A stretch of 64,000 nucleotides of DNA from assembly GCA_963920765.1 (NCBI GenBank), contig OY987250.1:248001-312000 (forward strand). Direction: 5' to 3'. The DNA comes from Ulota crispa. Lineage: Eukaryota > Streptophyta > Bryopsida > Orthotrichales > Orthotrichaceae. Positions 49,201 to 60,893 of this stretch are shown here, piece after piece. The translations under genes were made by a program, and so were the position numbers. How positions within the stretch are numbered: position 1 is the stretch's first letter; each line of letters opens with the position of its first letter. Below the pieces are notes generated by a model. It saw only the letters and a program-made list of their open reading frames with translations. It ran no database searches and was not told where the DNA came from.

Positions 49201-49380
49201 CCTCATGTGTGCACATACAAGTGCGGGTGGTGTAGTGGCAATGGGTTTAGAGTGAAAGCCTCTCACTAGAAAGCCAAAGATCTGGGGTTTGACCCCAGCC
49301 TCGGTGCTTGCAATTGGCAGCCCCTGGCAGCTGGCCTCAAGTCGCAATTGCTCTAGCCAGTGCCAAAAATTCTATTTTTA
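49201..49380 (+). mobile_element. tRNA-derived SINE
   Basis: Contains a pol III A-box-like TGGTGTAGTGG (49228-49238) and a B-box-like GGTTTGACCCC (49286-49296), the latter in a perfect 5-bp T-arm stem (CTGGG/CCCAG, 49282-49298). The acceptor stem does not pair, so it is not a functional tRNA. About 70 bases of unrelated body follow. AAATCTATTTTTTAT before and AAATTCTATTTTTAAT after (about 49355-49380) may be the target duplication. Confidence 0.7.
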
Positions 49381-49641
49381 ATTAATTTTCTGCGTACAGG
49401 TTATTTAAAAAAGAAATTGTTATAAAAATTATATATATTGATAAAAAAAAAATTAACAACAAAAATTAACAAAAAAGTAAGCAAAAGTTAACAGAAAATC
49501 ACAAAGAAACAACAGAAAATCAATAAAAAAACAACAACCTGTTGTTGAAAAGTACCCAAATCAAATTGACCAAATCAACAAATGAAATCAACAGATTTGA
49601 GCTAAAATTCTATTGATTTTCTATCAAATTTTCTAGTAGTG

Positions 49642-50000
49642 TTGTTCCAATAAAACATGGTAATCATGAGTTTTAAGACCACGTAATTTTCCACCTTGTA
49701 CTCTCTGGCTAAACAGCGTAACGTAATTTGAAGGAAACTTCAGTGCCTGAAGTCTTTGAATAAACTCTTCTTGATGTTGCTTCGTCAAGACATAAGGAGT
49801 GTCTGGCATGAAGTACGACTGTCCATCAGGGATTGGTTTCAGATGTAGATGTGGTCTAATACCACAAGCACGCAAATCCTCTCGTGATTTGACACTGTCA
49901 TTCTCTCCAAAAAGAATTTGAATGATCTTATCACACAAGTTCTTCTCATAGTGCATCACGTCTAGGGTGTGACGGATGGGGAGTTCTTGAGTGTCACATA
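49642..50000 (-). pseudogene. CACTA transposase exon (TNP2 domain C-terminal part)
   Basis: Encodes LPIRHTLDVMHYEKNLCDKI followed by the variable linker and GGKLRGLKTHDYHVLLEQ. R-H-x-L-D-V-M-H-x-E-K-N and G-L-K-x-H-D-x-H-V-L-L are diagnostic of TNP2-type CACTA transposases, and D-V-M-H-x-E-K-N lies in the catalytic core. The acceptor is probably CTCAAG/AACTCC near 50000. The exon is cut at 49642 by the nested element, mid-way through H-V-L-L-E-Q. Confidence 0.9.
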
Positions 50001-53000
50001 CAATAAATGCACACATACATCTTTAGTGTCAATAACATATCATACCATAATACAGTCACTACAGATATTACAACACTAGACAGAAGTGAAGGAGTTATTT
50101 GACCTTCATGTCATATTCCACAAAAAGTTAATATCATCATTCACTTAAAACAATGAATTGAACAAACCAATATTTAGTTCCGGTCCCATTTCAAGTTGTA
50201 TATGCACTTTTGCTTTTATACTTCACATGCAAGACCCTGTACAGAAATCTTTCCACATATGAGTAAGTTATTGCTCTTATGATTCATTGCATACCTGACG
50301 CCAAGACATTAGAACACTCATATGAATGAGTCACTTAATGTACATTCCCTCTGATTATTGCCAAGTCCAATCCTTCATGCATCATGCTTTTTTACCATAT
50401 TAGAAAATGTTATGCTCCCGCAGCATTACCTAGAAAATATAATGAAAATTCAGTAAGACTAAACGACTTGTTTCAAAACATACTCCCCAAGTGACTTGTT
50501 ATTGTTCCTCCATACATTCACAATGACACCCGGCTTCACTATAAAAGTGCATGTTTGTAATACCTCTAAACATCCAACAGTAAATTAAACCTAGTTTACC
50601 TTTAAATATACGGAATCCAACGTTATGTAGTTCTCTTTCATACATATAATACACTCACATGCAATCATGAACACTTTATTACACGCTTTGAACTTCATAC
50701 CTTCTCATTTGAAATCAATTACTATGGTCGTTAAATACTAGAAATACTAGACACATTTTTCAGAATAGTATTACAGTATCAATTTGAAAAATACAATGGC
50801 CTCTGCGGTTTGACCTTGTGAAACCTTTCTCCTACAACTTTCTAAAAATTGTAATTACATTTCTCTATAAAATTAGCTTCAATCAGCATTGTTGTCATGA
50901 CTGAACTCTGGAATGAGCATTTCAATTTCATTTCTGAATATCTAGATTCACAATAAATCCAACTAGAGAATTTCCAAAATATTTCCTCTAATACTCACAT
51001 ATCAGCAAAACATATTATTCAAGCACTCTCTTTGAACGGACAAAAATATAAAAACCAAATCCTACCTTCTAAAACATATAACTAGTAATATCTATCATAC
51101 ATGGTATACAAGCTTATACCAAACCAATGACTATGTTCTTGCCATAGTGCCTTGAGCATCCATACAAATTGTACAGGCATCACTACCATGAATTAGTAAG
51201 ATATGGACTTCACCATATAACAAATATCCATGAAGAACCATAAGCTTGAAACTCTAATCAATTCATTTTAATCTTCATTGTACATACGGTATGGTAGACA
51301 TGTGTAATGGGCACTTGTTCATAGAGATTTCTAAGCCAATATAGAACAAGTAATAGCAACATATTCTTAAAAAAACAAAAACAAACATTAGTATATACAC
51401 AAAATCATTGCCACGCATTGATGTTATTGTAATAGTTCTATGTCACTAATACAATAAGCAATCGTTGTATTCAATGACACATATGTGACAACCTTACGGA
51501 GTGCCCGGAATAGCATCCGTGAAGATACACATGTGTAAAGTAGGAGTCTCAAGTTCGAAGCAGGCTCTCAAATGGAGCACCTCCTCAAATATAATTTTTT
51601 TGTACATCTTCTTTTTCATAGCCCTTCAACAATGTACAGCTCATGTACAATTAAGGAGGTGCTCCATCATAGAGCCCTATGGCCTTTCCAATTTAGATAT
51701 TCATAACTAATTCCAGAAAGTTCCAAAAACTATGAAACAACTTGGGTTAGATGCCGATCCTTCTTATCTTTCAAGGAAAGTTTATTGAAAATCATTCAAA
51801 GGAGTTTCAAATACCCAAAATTCAGTTTCAGCCCTTAGATGCTCCATTTATGAGCCTCCTACCTTACTTCTGTTGTACTGGAATTTCCAACGTCACTTCA
51901 ATGGAACTGTGGTCATGTACCCAGTATGTATTTATGCATTTTTTGCTTCATTATTATAGCCAATCTACTCACACCATTAAAAACAAACCCTTCCACTCGC
52001 AATAGAAATACTTCAGGAAGACAAAAAAAGACTTCAACCTGATGCAAGAATGTTTATAAGTAATGAAATCATCCAACACAGTCATCATTAAATACTGAGA
52101 AATTGAGAATACGGCATTCCAGAGACCGCTTTGGTATAAAAATATTTCAATTGATCATGTTTACATACCATGGAATCTTGACTTTTGAAATTTTGAGTCC
52201 TCTCTATTTCAATGAAGTAACTGTTACAAATCAAAACCATAGTGCCGAAATTTTATCCAACACTCCACTTTCTTCAATCCATCATTTGAATCATATTTAT
52301 GGTCTTATGGAATTCTCTACATTCATTGAGATAAATAAACAATTACCACCCTATCATCCTTATAAAAAATGACCGGTAACAAACTATCACATGTATAACA
52401 AGATTCCATACCACTATAATAGCATATATGACATATTCTATCATATCAATAGATGTAGTTGTCAGACTTATTTCTTTCACTAACTTAATCAATTGTTCTG
52501 CCGCTCCACCAACACTTTTATTTACTTCTGCAGTATGCACAATACGATTCAAATTATCAACCAATCCATGCCATGTGATAGTCAAAAACCAATGTATGAC
52601 TTCTATTATAAATTGACATCCTAAAACTCATAATGTCCAGTAGTAACACAACTAACCAAGCTTATGTAAGAGGACGAAACAAAACTTTGAAAATTTCTCA
52701 TGAATTGATAGTTTATTTTAAATGAGCCGGAAAGGCTCAAGATAATACATACAAGGTTTAGGCACAAAGAATCATGCATAAGCCTAATTGACCTCTTCAT
52801 TAAAATATTCATATTGCACTACTAAGTCCACCCTCTTCCTTATTCATTTTGACAATTACAAAAGAGAATTTTGGGAACTATAGTTACTGAAAATCTTGTA
52901 TTGGACAAAAGTAATACATGAAGGTATACATTACCATCCATGTTAGTGTTTTGATATACTCCCCTTCCAATATGGAAGTTCATAAAACAAGCTCATGCGC

Positions 53001-53096
53001 TTCACACCATTTTTTTTCACAGGATCACTATCCAAGTTTTGGACGTCCTTCGCCCCTGATGAATGACTCCCTGGAAGCTCCGTGTTCAGCTATTCT
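50001..53096. other. Presumed transposase intron of about 3 kb
   Basis: The preceding exon ends near a GTGAGA donor (about 53096) and the next starts near 50000. TNP2 proteins usually have some 60 residues between these two exons, so a small exon may be hidden here or lost. A strong hairpin lies at 51563-51676. Otherwise AT-rich with no recognised domain. Confidence 0.5.
51563..51676. repeat. Strong foldback, pre-miRNA-like
   Basis: GGCTCT-CAA-ATGGAGCACCTCCT (51563-51585) is opposed by AGGAGGTGCTCCAT-CAT-AGAGCC (51654-51676): a 14-bp perfect stem, a 3x3 internal loop, then 6 more pairs, with a 68-nt terminal loop. The size fits a plant miRNA precursor, but also a very small foldback transposon. 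Its stem is GC-richer than its surroundings. Confidence 0.6.
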
Positions 53097-54360
53097 CACA
53101 CCAAATTGACAAGGAGGAGGAGGAGCATGCTCCTCTTTACCATTAAATGCTGCTCGAGCACATCTCCATCTATGGTTTGGATGTAACCACCTATGGTGCC
53201 CCAAGAACACAATTTTGTCTGCTTCCTTTGAGTGCTCTGCATAAGTATTCTCTCCACATATGGGACATCCCACATAACCTTTTCCACTTTGATTAGATTT
53301 GAGCATGTACGCAGGGAAGTCATTCACTATCCAGAACAACATTCCTCACAATTTGAAGTTCCTATCCTCACCCTCTTTTTTAGACAAATCAATTGCTTGA
53401 ACACCTACCCAAAGCTTCTTCACTTCTAAAAGAAATGTTTGTAAGTAGGTGTCTATTGTATCCTCTGAAAGTGAACCAGGACTTGGGATAATCATAGTTA
53501 GCAAAATGAAGAATTTTTTGGTTAGTAGGTATGGAGGGAGGTTGTAGAAAAAAGTAAGTACTGGCCATACCAAATTTCTAGCCATCTGCAGACTATGAGG
53601 ATTAACACCGTCCAGCAAGAGTCCTATCCTGACATTTTTGAAGTCCCTACTAAAGCCTAGGTATTGGTTGTCTACAAATTTCCATTGCTCGCTGTCCACA
53701 ACAGACCTCATCTTCCAATCCTATGAACGATTACTTCCATGCCATGTCATGAGTTGTGCAATTTAAGGGCATCTATATAATCTACGCAATTTTTTTATAA
53801 TAGAGAAGTATCGCAGGACCTTGTTTGGAATAGATGACAAACCTGGTATGTATTGAGGTTTGCAACAGAATGAACATTCTAGTAAATGGACATTCTCTTT
53901 CCAACACAAAGTTTTCCCACACTCATAGCAGTGAATGGTATTGTGTGATAAGCCTAACTTCATCAGCAAGGATTTCAGTTGGTAAGAATTTTTGGGACAG
54001 CTATTGTTATCTGGTAGAACATCATGCTTAAGGAAAGTTAACAACTCATCCAAGCAGTGATGGCTAACAGAAAACAACGTACAAAGAGACATAAAGATAA
54101 TGCTGAACTGTAAACAGCTGGTTGATGAACCAAGATAAAGGGGTTGGGTTGACTCACAGATGATAGTTTCAATAGTATCACTTCTGTCTACCTCTTCATC
54201 ATTGGATGTCAAGTCCCCAAAATCAACAACAGAGTCCTCTTCCGTCATCAGCCGGTGGATCTTGTTTGCCCTGGAAAAAAAATTCTCGGCCATCGCTTTG
54301 TAGTCTACAGTAGTGTTCTGATGACCCTCTTCCCATTGTTTGGGCTCATCTTCCACAGCG
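53097..54360 (-). pseudogene. CACTA transposase 5' exon (TNP2 domain), three in-frame stops
   Basis: N-terminal half of the TNP2-like transposase of the En/Spm superfamily (element-end cutting and strand transfer). In order: LLTFLKHDVLPDNNSCPKNS; LGLSHNTIHCYECGKTLCWK; MTWHGSNRS; QWKFVDNQYLGFSRDFKNVR; LLLDGVNPHSLQMARNLVWP; IPSPGSLSEDTIDTYLQTFL; VNDFPAYMLKSNQSGKGYVG; CPICGENT; HHRWLHPNHRWR. D-G-x-N-P and W-x-x-N-D-F-P-A-Y are hallmark blocks. The reading frame is continuous but broken by TAA (53763-53765), TAG (53721-53723) and TGA (53346-53348), each at a place where relatives have a residue. An extra hydrophobic stretch near 54100 may be a retained intron. Confidence 0.9.
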
Positions 54361-57300
54361 TCTTCATTTCATTGCCTGTCATACAAGCTTTGAAGAAGTC
54401 GTCTTCTTCTATACGGTGAAGAGTCTTTGTATTTCCCTAAACGTCAATCTAGTGTCAATTGGTCAATCTCAAAAATTTCAGTTCATGAAGATCTTCAAAG
54501 CCAAACACATCAAAGGGTCTAACAAAATGGAATAGCTAAGATTTTCTTGCATAGTAAACAGAAACTCTTGTATTAGGTTAGTAATTGATACTCCAAAAGG
54601 CATTTAATTGTTGAAGAGAAATTCAAACATGATTGAAAAGGACGTGAAAATGCTGCCGCAAATTATTTATTTTGGGTTCTAAATTTTTTTGTCAATGTTG
54701 GCTTCCGCTTGTTCACATTCCATTTAGTTATATTAAAAATGTTATTACTCATGCACAAAATTGATTCATTCTATCTTTGTCAACAGCAATGACAAAGAGA
54801 AATCCTCTTCTAACTTAGGCGTCTCATTTTGTATTAGTCAATTCAAAGTACCCAAAGGAAATTTCATTTTAGTTTGATTATTTGTTTTATGGGAGATTGA
54901 GCATTGAAAGGAAACGCTTCTACAACACACGTGCAGTGGGACCCTTGATTGTGTTTTTACCTTATACAATAAATAAAAAATAGATACAAAGATAGAAATA
55001 CTTGCATTTCCTATGTGCGGTATTACATTTTCATATCTAGGCAATCCGGACATTGTACCAATGATGTATGAAAACTTAGAAAGAGATGATAATGTGCGAC
55101 TGAACTACTGTCGAAATTGAAGGAAATCTACAATGTAGCATATTTTTGTGTGGCTGACAAGAATACCATGGAAAAAAAGGTAACACAAAGACCTCTAGGG
55201 AATGAGTACCAATACAAAGATTAGGTATAGAATTACTTACCAGAAGTGGTTGCTGTAAGTGAATGTCGCGCTCGTGCATGCGCTGGTGAAGCTCTACAAC
55301 TTCCACCAACTGATCTTTCAAGCCGTGACACCTTTGGCATGTACATTGATAACGTGATATCCCCAATTGGGCTACAACAACTCTCTCACTGTGGTAAGCT
55401 TGAAATTATTCGTAATCAGTCATTTTGATTAGCACCTGAAATTGGAATATATGAGATTACATATGAAGTCACTAAGTGGGACACCTTCAACATAAACAAA
55501 AATGATGTATATTTCTACAATAATGTGAATGTCATGTAAACCTCACCTGTATTAAAACACTTCACTACAGAGTACCAAAACATTCATAAGTTCATATAGT
55601 TTCACACATAATGACAATTAAAGAATTAATGAAGCAATTCATGGTAAAGGATTGCCAGGCAATGTATTGGTGTGTTTTGTGATATCATTGACAACAAAAA
55701 GAGATGCCCGTGTGTTTCACTTACTGTATTTGCAAGTCCTTGCGACTGAAACCCTAAACCAGCAATGCTCTCCAATATGAAAGACCTCCTCCTTTGTCTC
55801 AAGGATTTGTACGGAATTGCGACAAAGTTGGCAAACTATGACTTACGTGTGCCTCCTCTTACATAATACAAACTTTGAGTTACCACTAAAAACACACAAT
55901 CACATCCCTTGCAATACCAGATCAAAAAAAAAATTAATGTAATGATAATCCAATATCTTGTACACTTCAGGGAAACACAATGTGAACACTGATGTAAAAC
56001 TTTAAGAGAATTACATGACGGACATCACAATGAAGGGAAACGCTAATGGAAATGCAAATGGAACACAATATTCATTAGGTTGATCTCAAAATTTTGAAAG
56101 GTACTAACATGTTTTCCTAGAAAGCCTCATTGAAGAATCACCTTACGTTTATTTGGAGCTGATTTCTGCCGAGCTTGAAGTGAATGTGATCAAATGAACG
56201 CATAGAGTAGCTTCATGATTGTCCTCACCATATTCCAAAGACAAAGCTCATAGTAACATATTCTGGATAAAATAACAAGTAATTGTTAGACAAGAAAGAG
56301 ATAGGGCAGCCACAAATCTTAGATAAAATTATTTAGGGTTTCAAGTAATCATTACCAAATATGACATAAATGAAAAGGACATGATAGAGGACAATCGGAG
56401 TGGTTCTTGAGAAAAGACATGGAAGTTGTGGCTTGCTGTTACTTTTGTGATTATCAATCCTCATAAAATCATAATTGTTAGTGCTGCCTCCAAAATTTGA
56501 CGGGACAGGTATCATGAAGTGGGAAGTTCCAGGGAAGCAATGTCTTATGTCTCATATGATGAAAATTTGGATGCGCAATTCATAAAGATCACAGCGAAAC
56601 CCTAGCTTTGCTTACAATGTCAAAGAGAGTCACGGTCTCTGGCTTGTAGATTGCAGAATCCAAGGAATGATACATGGTGGAAGAAGTGCTACAGCGACGC
56701 AGCAAAAAGTTAGGTATGTTGCTCTATTGTTTGGGACTCAACGTATGCGGCAAGATTAAATTCTCAAACTTGCATCTACAATGAAGTAGTTACTGGTTGT
56801 GCAATCCTGGATAAAATACTGCAGTCACTTAAGTCGCATGTATAGCGAACATTTCTTCTGAATTTTGTTGCTGCCTTCTGTGTAGGCTTTCAAAAACTTT
56901 GAGCATTGCATATTTCTATGTTGGAGAAGATAAAGATGGAAGAAGTAAAAGGTCAGAATCACAACAGTAAATTCTATTTTGGGTGTTATGTAGAAGGCAA
57001 TGAATTTCTAAGAGTGGAATGTGAATTGATGAACCATGCAGGTACTTTGATTTGGTTGCCAAATTTGCAGTGAGAAGAGGAATGTCTTTTGTTGTTATTT
57101 AGTACAGAGTGGTTATCTCAATGGAAAGGACAAAGCCAGGTGAAAAACACACTTACCTATCAATTTAAAGTTACACTCTCAGTTTTTTCTCCGCAACATT
57201 GGAAGGTGATATCTTTAGGTAGAAACTTGAAAGGTAATTTACCTTCAAAGACGCTGGGTACAGCAAGCAAGTAGGTATTTTGTGAGTGCCTATTTACATA

Positions 57301-60300
57301 ATATCTTATGCCATGTGTACATTTTTAAGGAGACTAAGAATCCAAATTTTTTGGTGGTTTAACCGGGCTATTTTAGGCTATATAAATATGGGTATGGCGA
57401 TAAATGTGATCGACCATTGCAAGTGGATTGGACCACTTTACCGGAAAATTGGTGCAATAGTGAGGACCACAGGTACAATGCATTTCCATGCACCAAAACT
57501 ATAGCAAAAGGCAAATGAAGTTATTGAAGTGTCCATAAAGGTTTATGACTCTTTATGGCAAGAATGTACACTTTATCGACGAGAGGTGTCAAAGAGGTTC
57601 TACTACACTTGGATTGTAACCAACACAATTTTTGAGTTTTCTAGTCAATGACGGTGAGTTGCAGCAAGTTTCGTTGCCTTAGGTTAATGAAGACTAAATC
57701 AGTCATCAAAACGCATGAAGTTCTGGCAAAAGCTGGTTTTAGCACTGTCACAGTGGTTGTCATTTTGGTTGTCAATTAGCAGCGCTGTTGAAGACATTTT
57801 GATATTGCTTTGCATACTGCAATTGTGGACCCAACTATTGCAACGCAGTTGTTATCTGGAAGCGCCGGTGGTTGACCAAGGGAATTGCAATACAGGGGAG
57901 TGAAGAGGAAAACAACATCAACTTCTCACAATTGGTGAGGATCTCATCTGGGACTTGCATGAGATTGAAGGTATGTCCCACTGTGACAATGTAAAAGGCA
58001 TAGCCATGGTAACAACCATTACAAAAAAGTGGATGTGTCTATCATTACGGTGAATGACATACGTATACATTGGTAAGCGCGGCGGAGCGCATTATCTTCC
58101 CAATAAAAACAAAATGTAATGGAAAGGCGCCTCAAGGCTAAGCAAGAGAGTTGAATTTTTATAATATCAAAGTATGCCTATATGAAATTCACGGCACATG
58201 GTGGAAACTATATAAGAGTGAAGTTGTAAATGTAATTTAAGCATAGAGAAGAATTGCAAATAGCATGGAAGAGCTCTTATAAAAATTAAGTGGAAAATTT
58301 GAAGTTATTGACAAAAAAGTGCCTGAGTCTTTAGTCAATGATCCTGAATGTATTTTTGGTATATGTTATAGCAAAAGTAATAATGTTTTTATCTTTATGA
58401 GTAAGTGAAGACATTGTTTTGGAAATAACTGTTATTTCCGTGTATTGGGATTCAGTCAAAAATGAAATCCATTATTCAAAGATAGACTACGTGGGATAGT
58501 ACATGCAGCTTTGTATATACAATTGTATTACAGCTTAGCATGTAAAGTCATTGCCAGTTATTTTCACACCATATCTCTTAAGGATTTTAATGTTATTTAT
58601 GTTTAGAAGTAAAGTTGGATGACTTACATCCATGTGGGTTGTTCTTCACATTTGAGCTTGACATGTAACAATACTTGAAAAGAGAACAATATGTCAGTAA
58701 TTGGAAGGACATGTTGTAGTACTTGTTGAAATACCATGGCTTCACATAATTTTCATGGAGGAAAGTCTTGGCTGATCAAACAGAGGTACGTAGAAATGCG
58801 TTTTATCATAGAAACTAAATGAAATGTGAAGTGTTTGTTATTGTTCATTACATCTAGTTAGAGGGTTAGTTATTAAAGAATTTCAAATTTTGAAAGTTAG
58901 TATTGAGAAAATCATCTTGTCAAAGCAAGTAATTGTTCTTCCCTCCACTTTCCATGAAGTCTGTAGGAATGTCATTATTTCTTTTTTTAGATAAGCTCGC
59001 GGATAAAAGTTCATGATGTGGTCATGTATGGGGTACCATACAGTAACTTAGATAGATGACATTGAAATCACTGTGTAGTGTTTTCTTCTTTAAAATGTAC
59101 AAAGCAACAAACAGTTGTGGGCTTAATGAGAGTGAATGAACAGTGTGTCTATTAATGTTATTTACTAAAAAGGGATTTCAAAGTATAAAACGGTTAGGGA
59201 AGTCAATAACTGAGTAGCATGAGTAATTATGAATTTTTTTTTACTTATTCATGGAAATATGATTTCACTGCTGTGCATGTGTGTGCTTGTGAATGATGAT
59301 GACAAGTCAAGGTCAAACCAAGGCAAGGGGGCAGCAGAAGTTTGTAACTTAGACAGATCGTGGGAGGATTGATCGTCCAACTACACAATATGCAAATGCA
59401 AAGGTCAATTAGAATGATGGATGGTCCCCCTCACGAAAGGACAACAACAAATTTCCACTTAATGGTGGTAGCAGTGCACAACAACGGAGCTTGGCTATTG
59501 GTTTGCATAAGAATAGTACGTCATCTTCTCAAGCGGGCTAGCAATTTGTGGAATGTCTACGACCATCTGTGATCATGAATATGGCACCAGACAGGGCATG
59601 GGGCTCAAGACGAGAAAATGGTATTACAAGAACTTTGATTACACAGACAACACCTAGCATGGAAGGTGCTAGCACGCCACAACGTGCAGGCCATGTCGTG
59701 CCATCCTCTTCATCTGTAGGACAAGGTGATGTATACCTTCACATCAAGAATGCTGTTGTGTAATGAGGTTGTGAGCATTGTATGTTTACATTCCAATTGT
59801 GGTAATAAGTGCATGTAATGCACCTTTCCTAGCCCAAGAATGAAATTACCCTGCTGTGTGTGCTAAAGTGTTGATTGGATTGCAGATCATGGAATGTAGC
59901 ATAAGTGTATTCACTTACCGTATGAAATGCGAGAGTGGGAGTATGGAACGTCAATTCCCATACATTGTGGAATGATTCAAATATGTGATCAGTCGGTGAA
60001 AACAAGAAGTTCAATGACATGAAGTTCAGAGTAGGAATAAAGTAATTCATGCAATAAGTGTATGTTTTGCAAATTATTTGATAAAAACACAATGGTTGTC
60101 ACTTGTTGGCGTAACATGGTATTGTGAAAGTCATTGAAGTTATCAATTTTGTAATATACATGTAATTTGACATTAATCAATCCTTTTTACTTCAATGCAA
60201 ACTTCAGTATGAAATCATTACCATGCACTTCCTTAATATACAATGAAATTCTGTATATTTGCATGCTAAATTAATGAGGTTTGTTTGTAATGGCAGGGAG

Positions 60301-60893
60301 GATTCTTACAATGGATTCAAGCTTGCACTTCCAAGGGAACTCTACATATGGAGAATTCCATCATGCACTACCTGGATATGAGTTACAAATGACGAGGTCA
60401 AGAAACACCAAATTGGAAGGAACCGGCGGTCTTAACAACGGTCTAAACAATTACCAACCATCTGGGCTCTTTGGGATTTCAGAATGCATTATACATGTTA
60501 ATCCATTCAGAGAGGACAATGGTGAAGAAGTTGATTGTTTACGCAGAAGAGGGCAAACCACGCAGGTCCAAATGTATTATCACAACCAAGCGGTAGTAAT
60601 GGAATACCGGTACTGTTGTCCCTGACTTTGATCGCGAAACAGGTTCTTCCCTAATGGCTTCTGTCTAACCAAATATTGTTTACGTAACTCAATTGGTGAA
60701 GGTCCAAATGTGTGCCATTACTTTGTTATGTGGTCATACTTTACTGCATTCAGAAAACAAACAAGAGCATCGTGTGATTTGGTACATTATAAGTTGTTGT
60801 TAGTCTAGGTGATAGTAAGTAGAATACAAGAGTGATGAACTTGCCATGGACAGGACATGTTGGTTGCAAGACGTTCATGAGAGCTTAATTGCA
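54361..60893. other. CACTA interior between the two divergent genes
   Basis: Likely holds the divergent promoters and 5' exons of the plus-strand gene. Plus-strand frames at 59548-59763 (ends at a possible donor, GGACAAG/GTGATG) and 60281-60570 (GNSTYGEFHHALPGYELQMT...; ends at a possible donor ACGCAG/GTCC) are protein-like and precede the TNPA-like fragments on the same strand. I cannot fix their splice joins. Confidence 0.4.

Larger units (their letters stand above)
46561..49641. mobile_element. Nested 3081-bp non-autonomous CACTA element
   Basis: Begins CACTAGTAGAAAA (46561) and ends TTTTCTAGTAGTG (49641), 13-bp inverted ends with one mismatch. It is flanked by TTG at 46558-46560 and 49642-49644. 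Removing the element and one TTG rejoins the host frame as ...LLEQ|LLLVCL..., exactly the conserved continuation of the TNP2 protein. Subterminal repeats of AACAGAAAATCAA(C/T)AG type occur at both ends. No transposase is encoded; it also contains a 4-bp-duplication MITE and a tRNA-derived SINE. Confidence 0.95.

Noticed and set aside
49221..49305. Functional tRNA gene
   Set aside because: A/B boxes and T-arm are good, but the 5' and 3' ends do not form an acceptor stem and the anticodon arm is poor; a tRNA-derived SINE fits better.
51530..51560. Second tRNA-like B box (AGTTCGAAGC)
   Set aside because: No A box at the right distance and no T-arm stem; treated as chance next to the hairpin.
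52343..52585. Minus-strand 80-codon frame as the missing TNP2 linker exon
   Set aside because: It does not show the K-x-x-x-F-x-x-L-P-Y-W type sequence expected before R-H-x-L-D-V-M-H and is hydrophobic.
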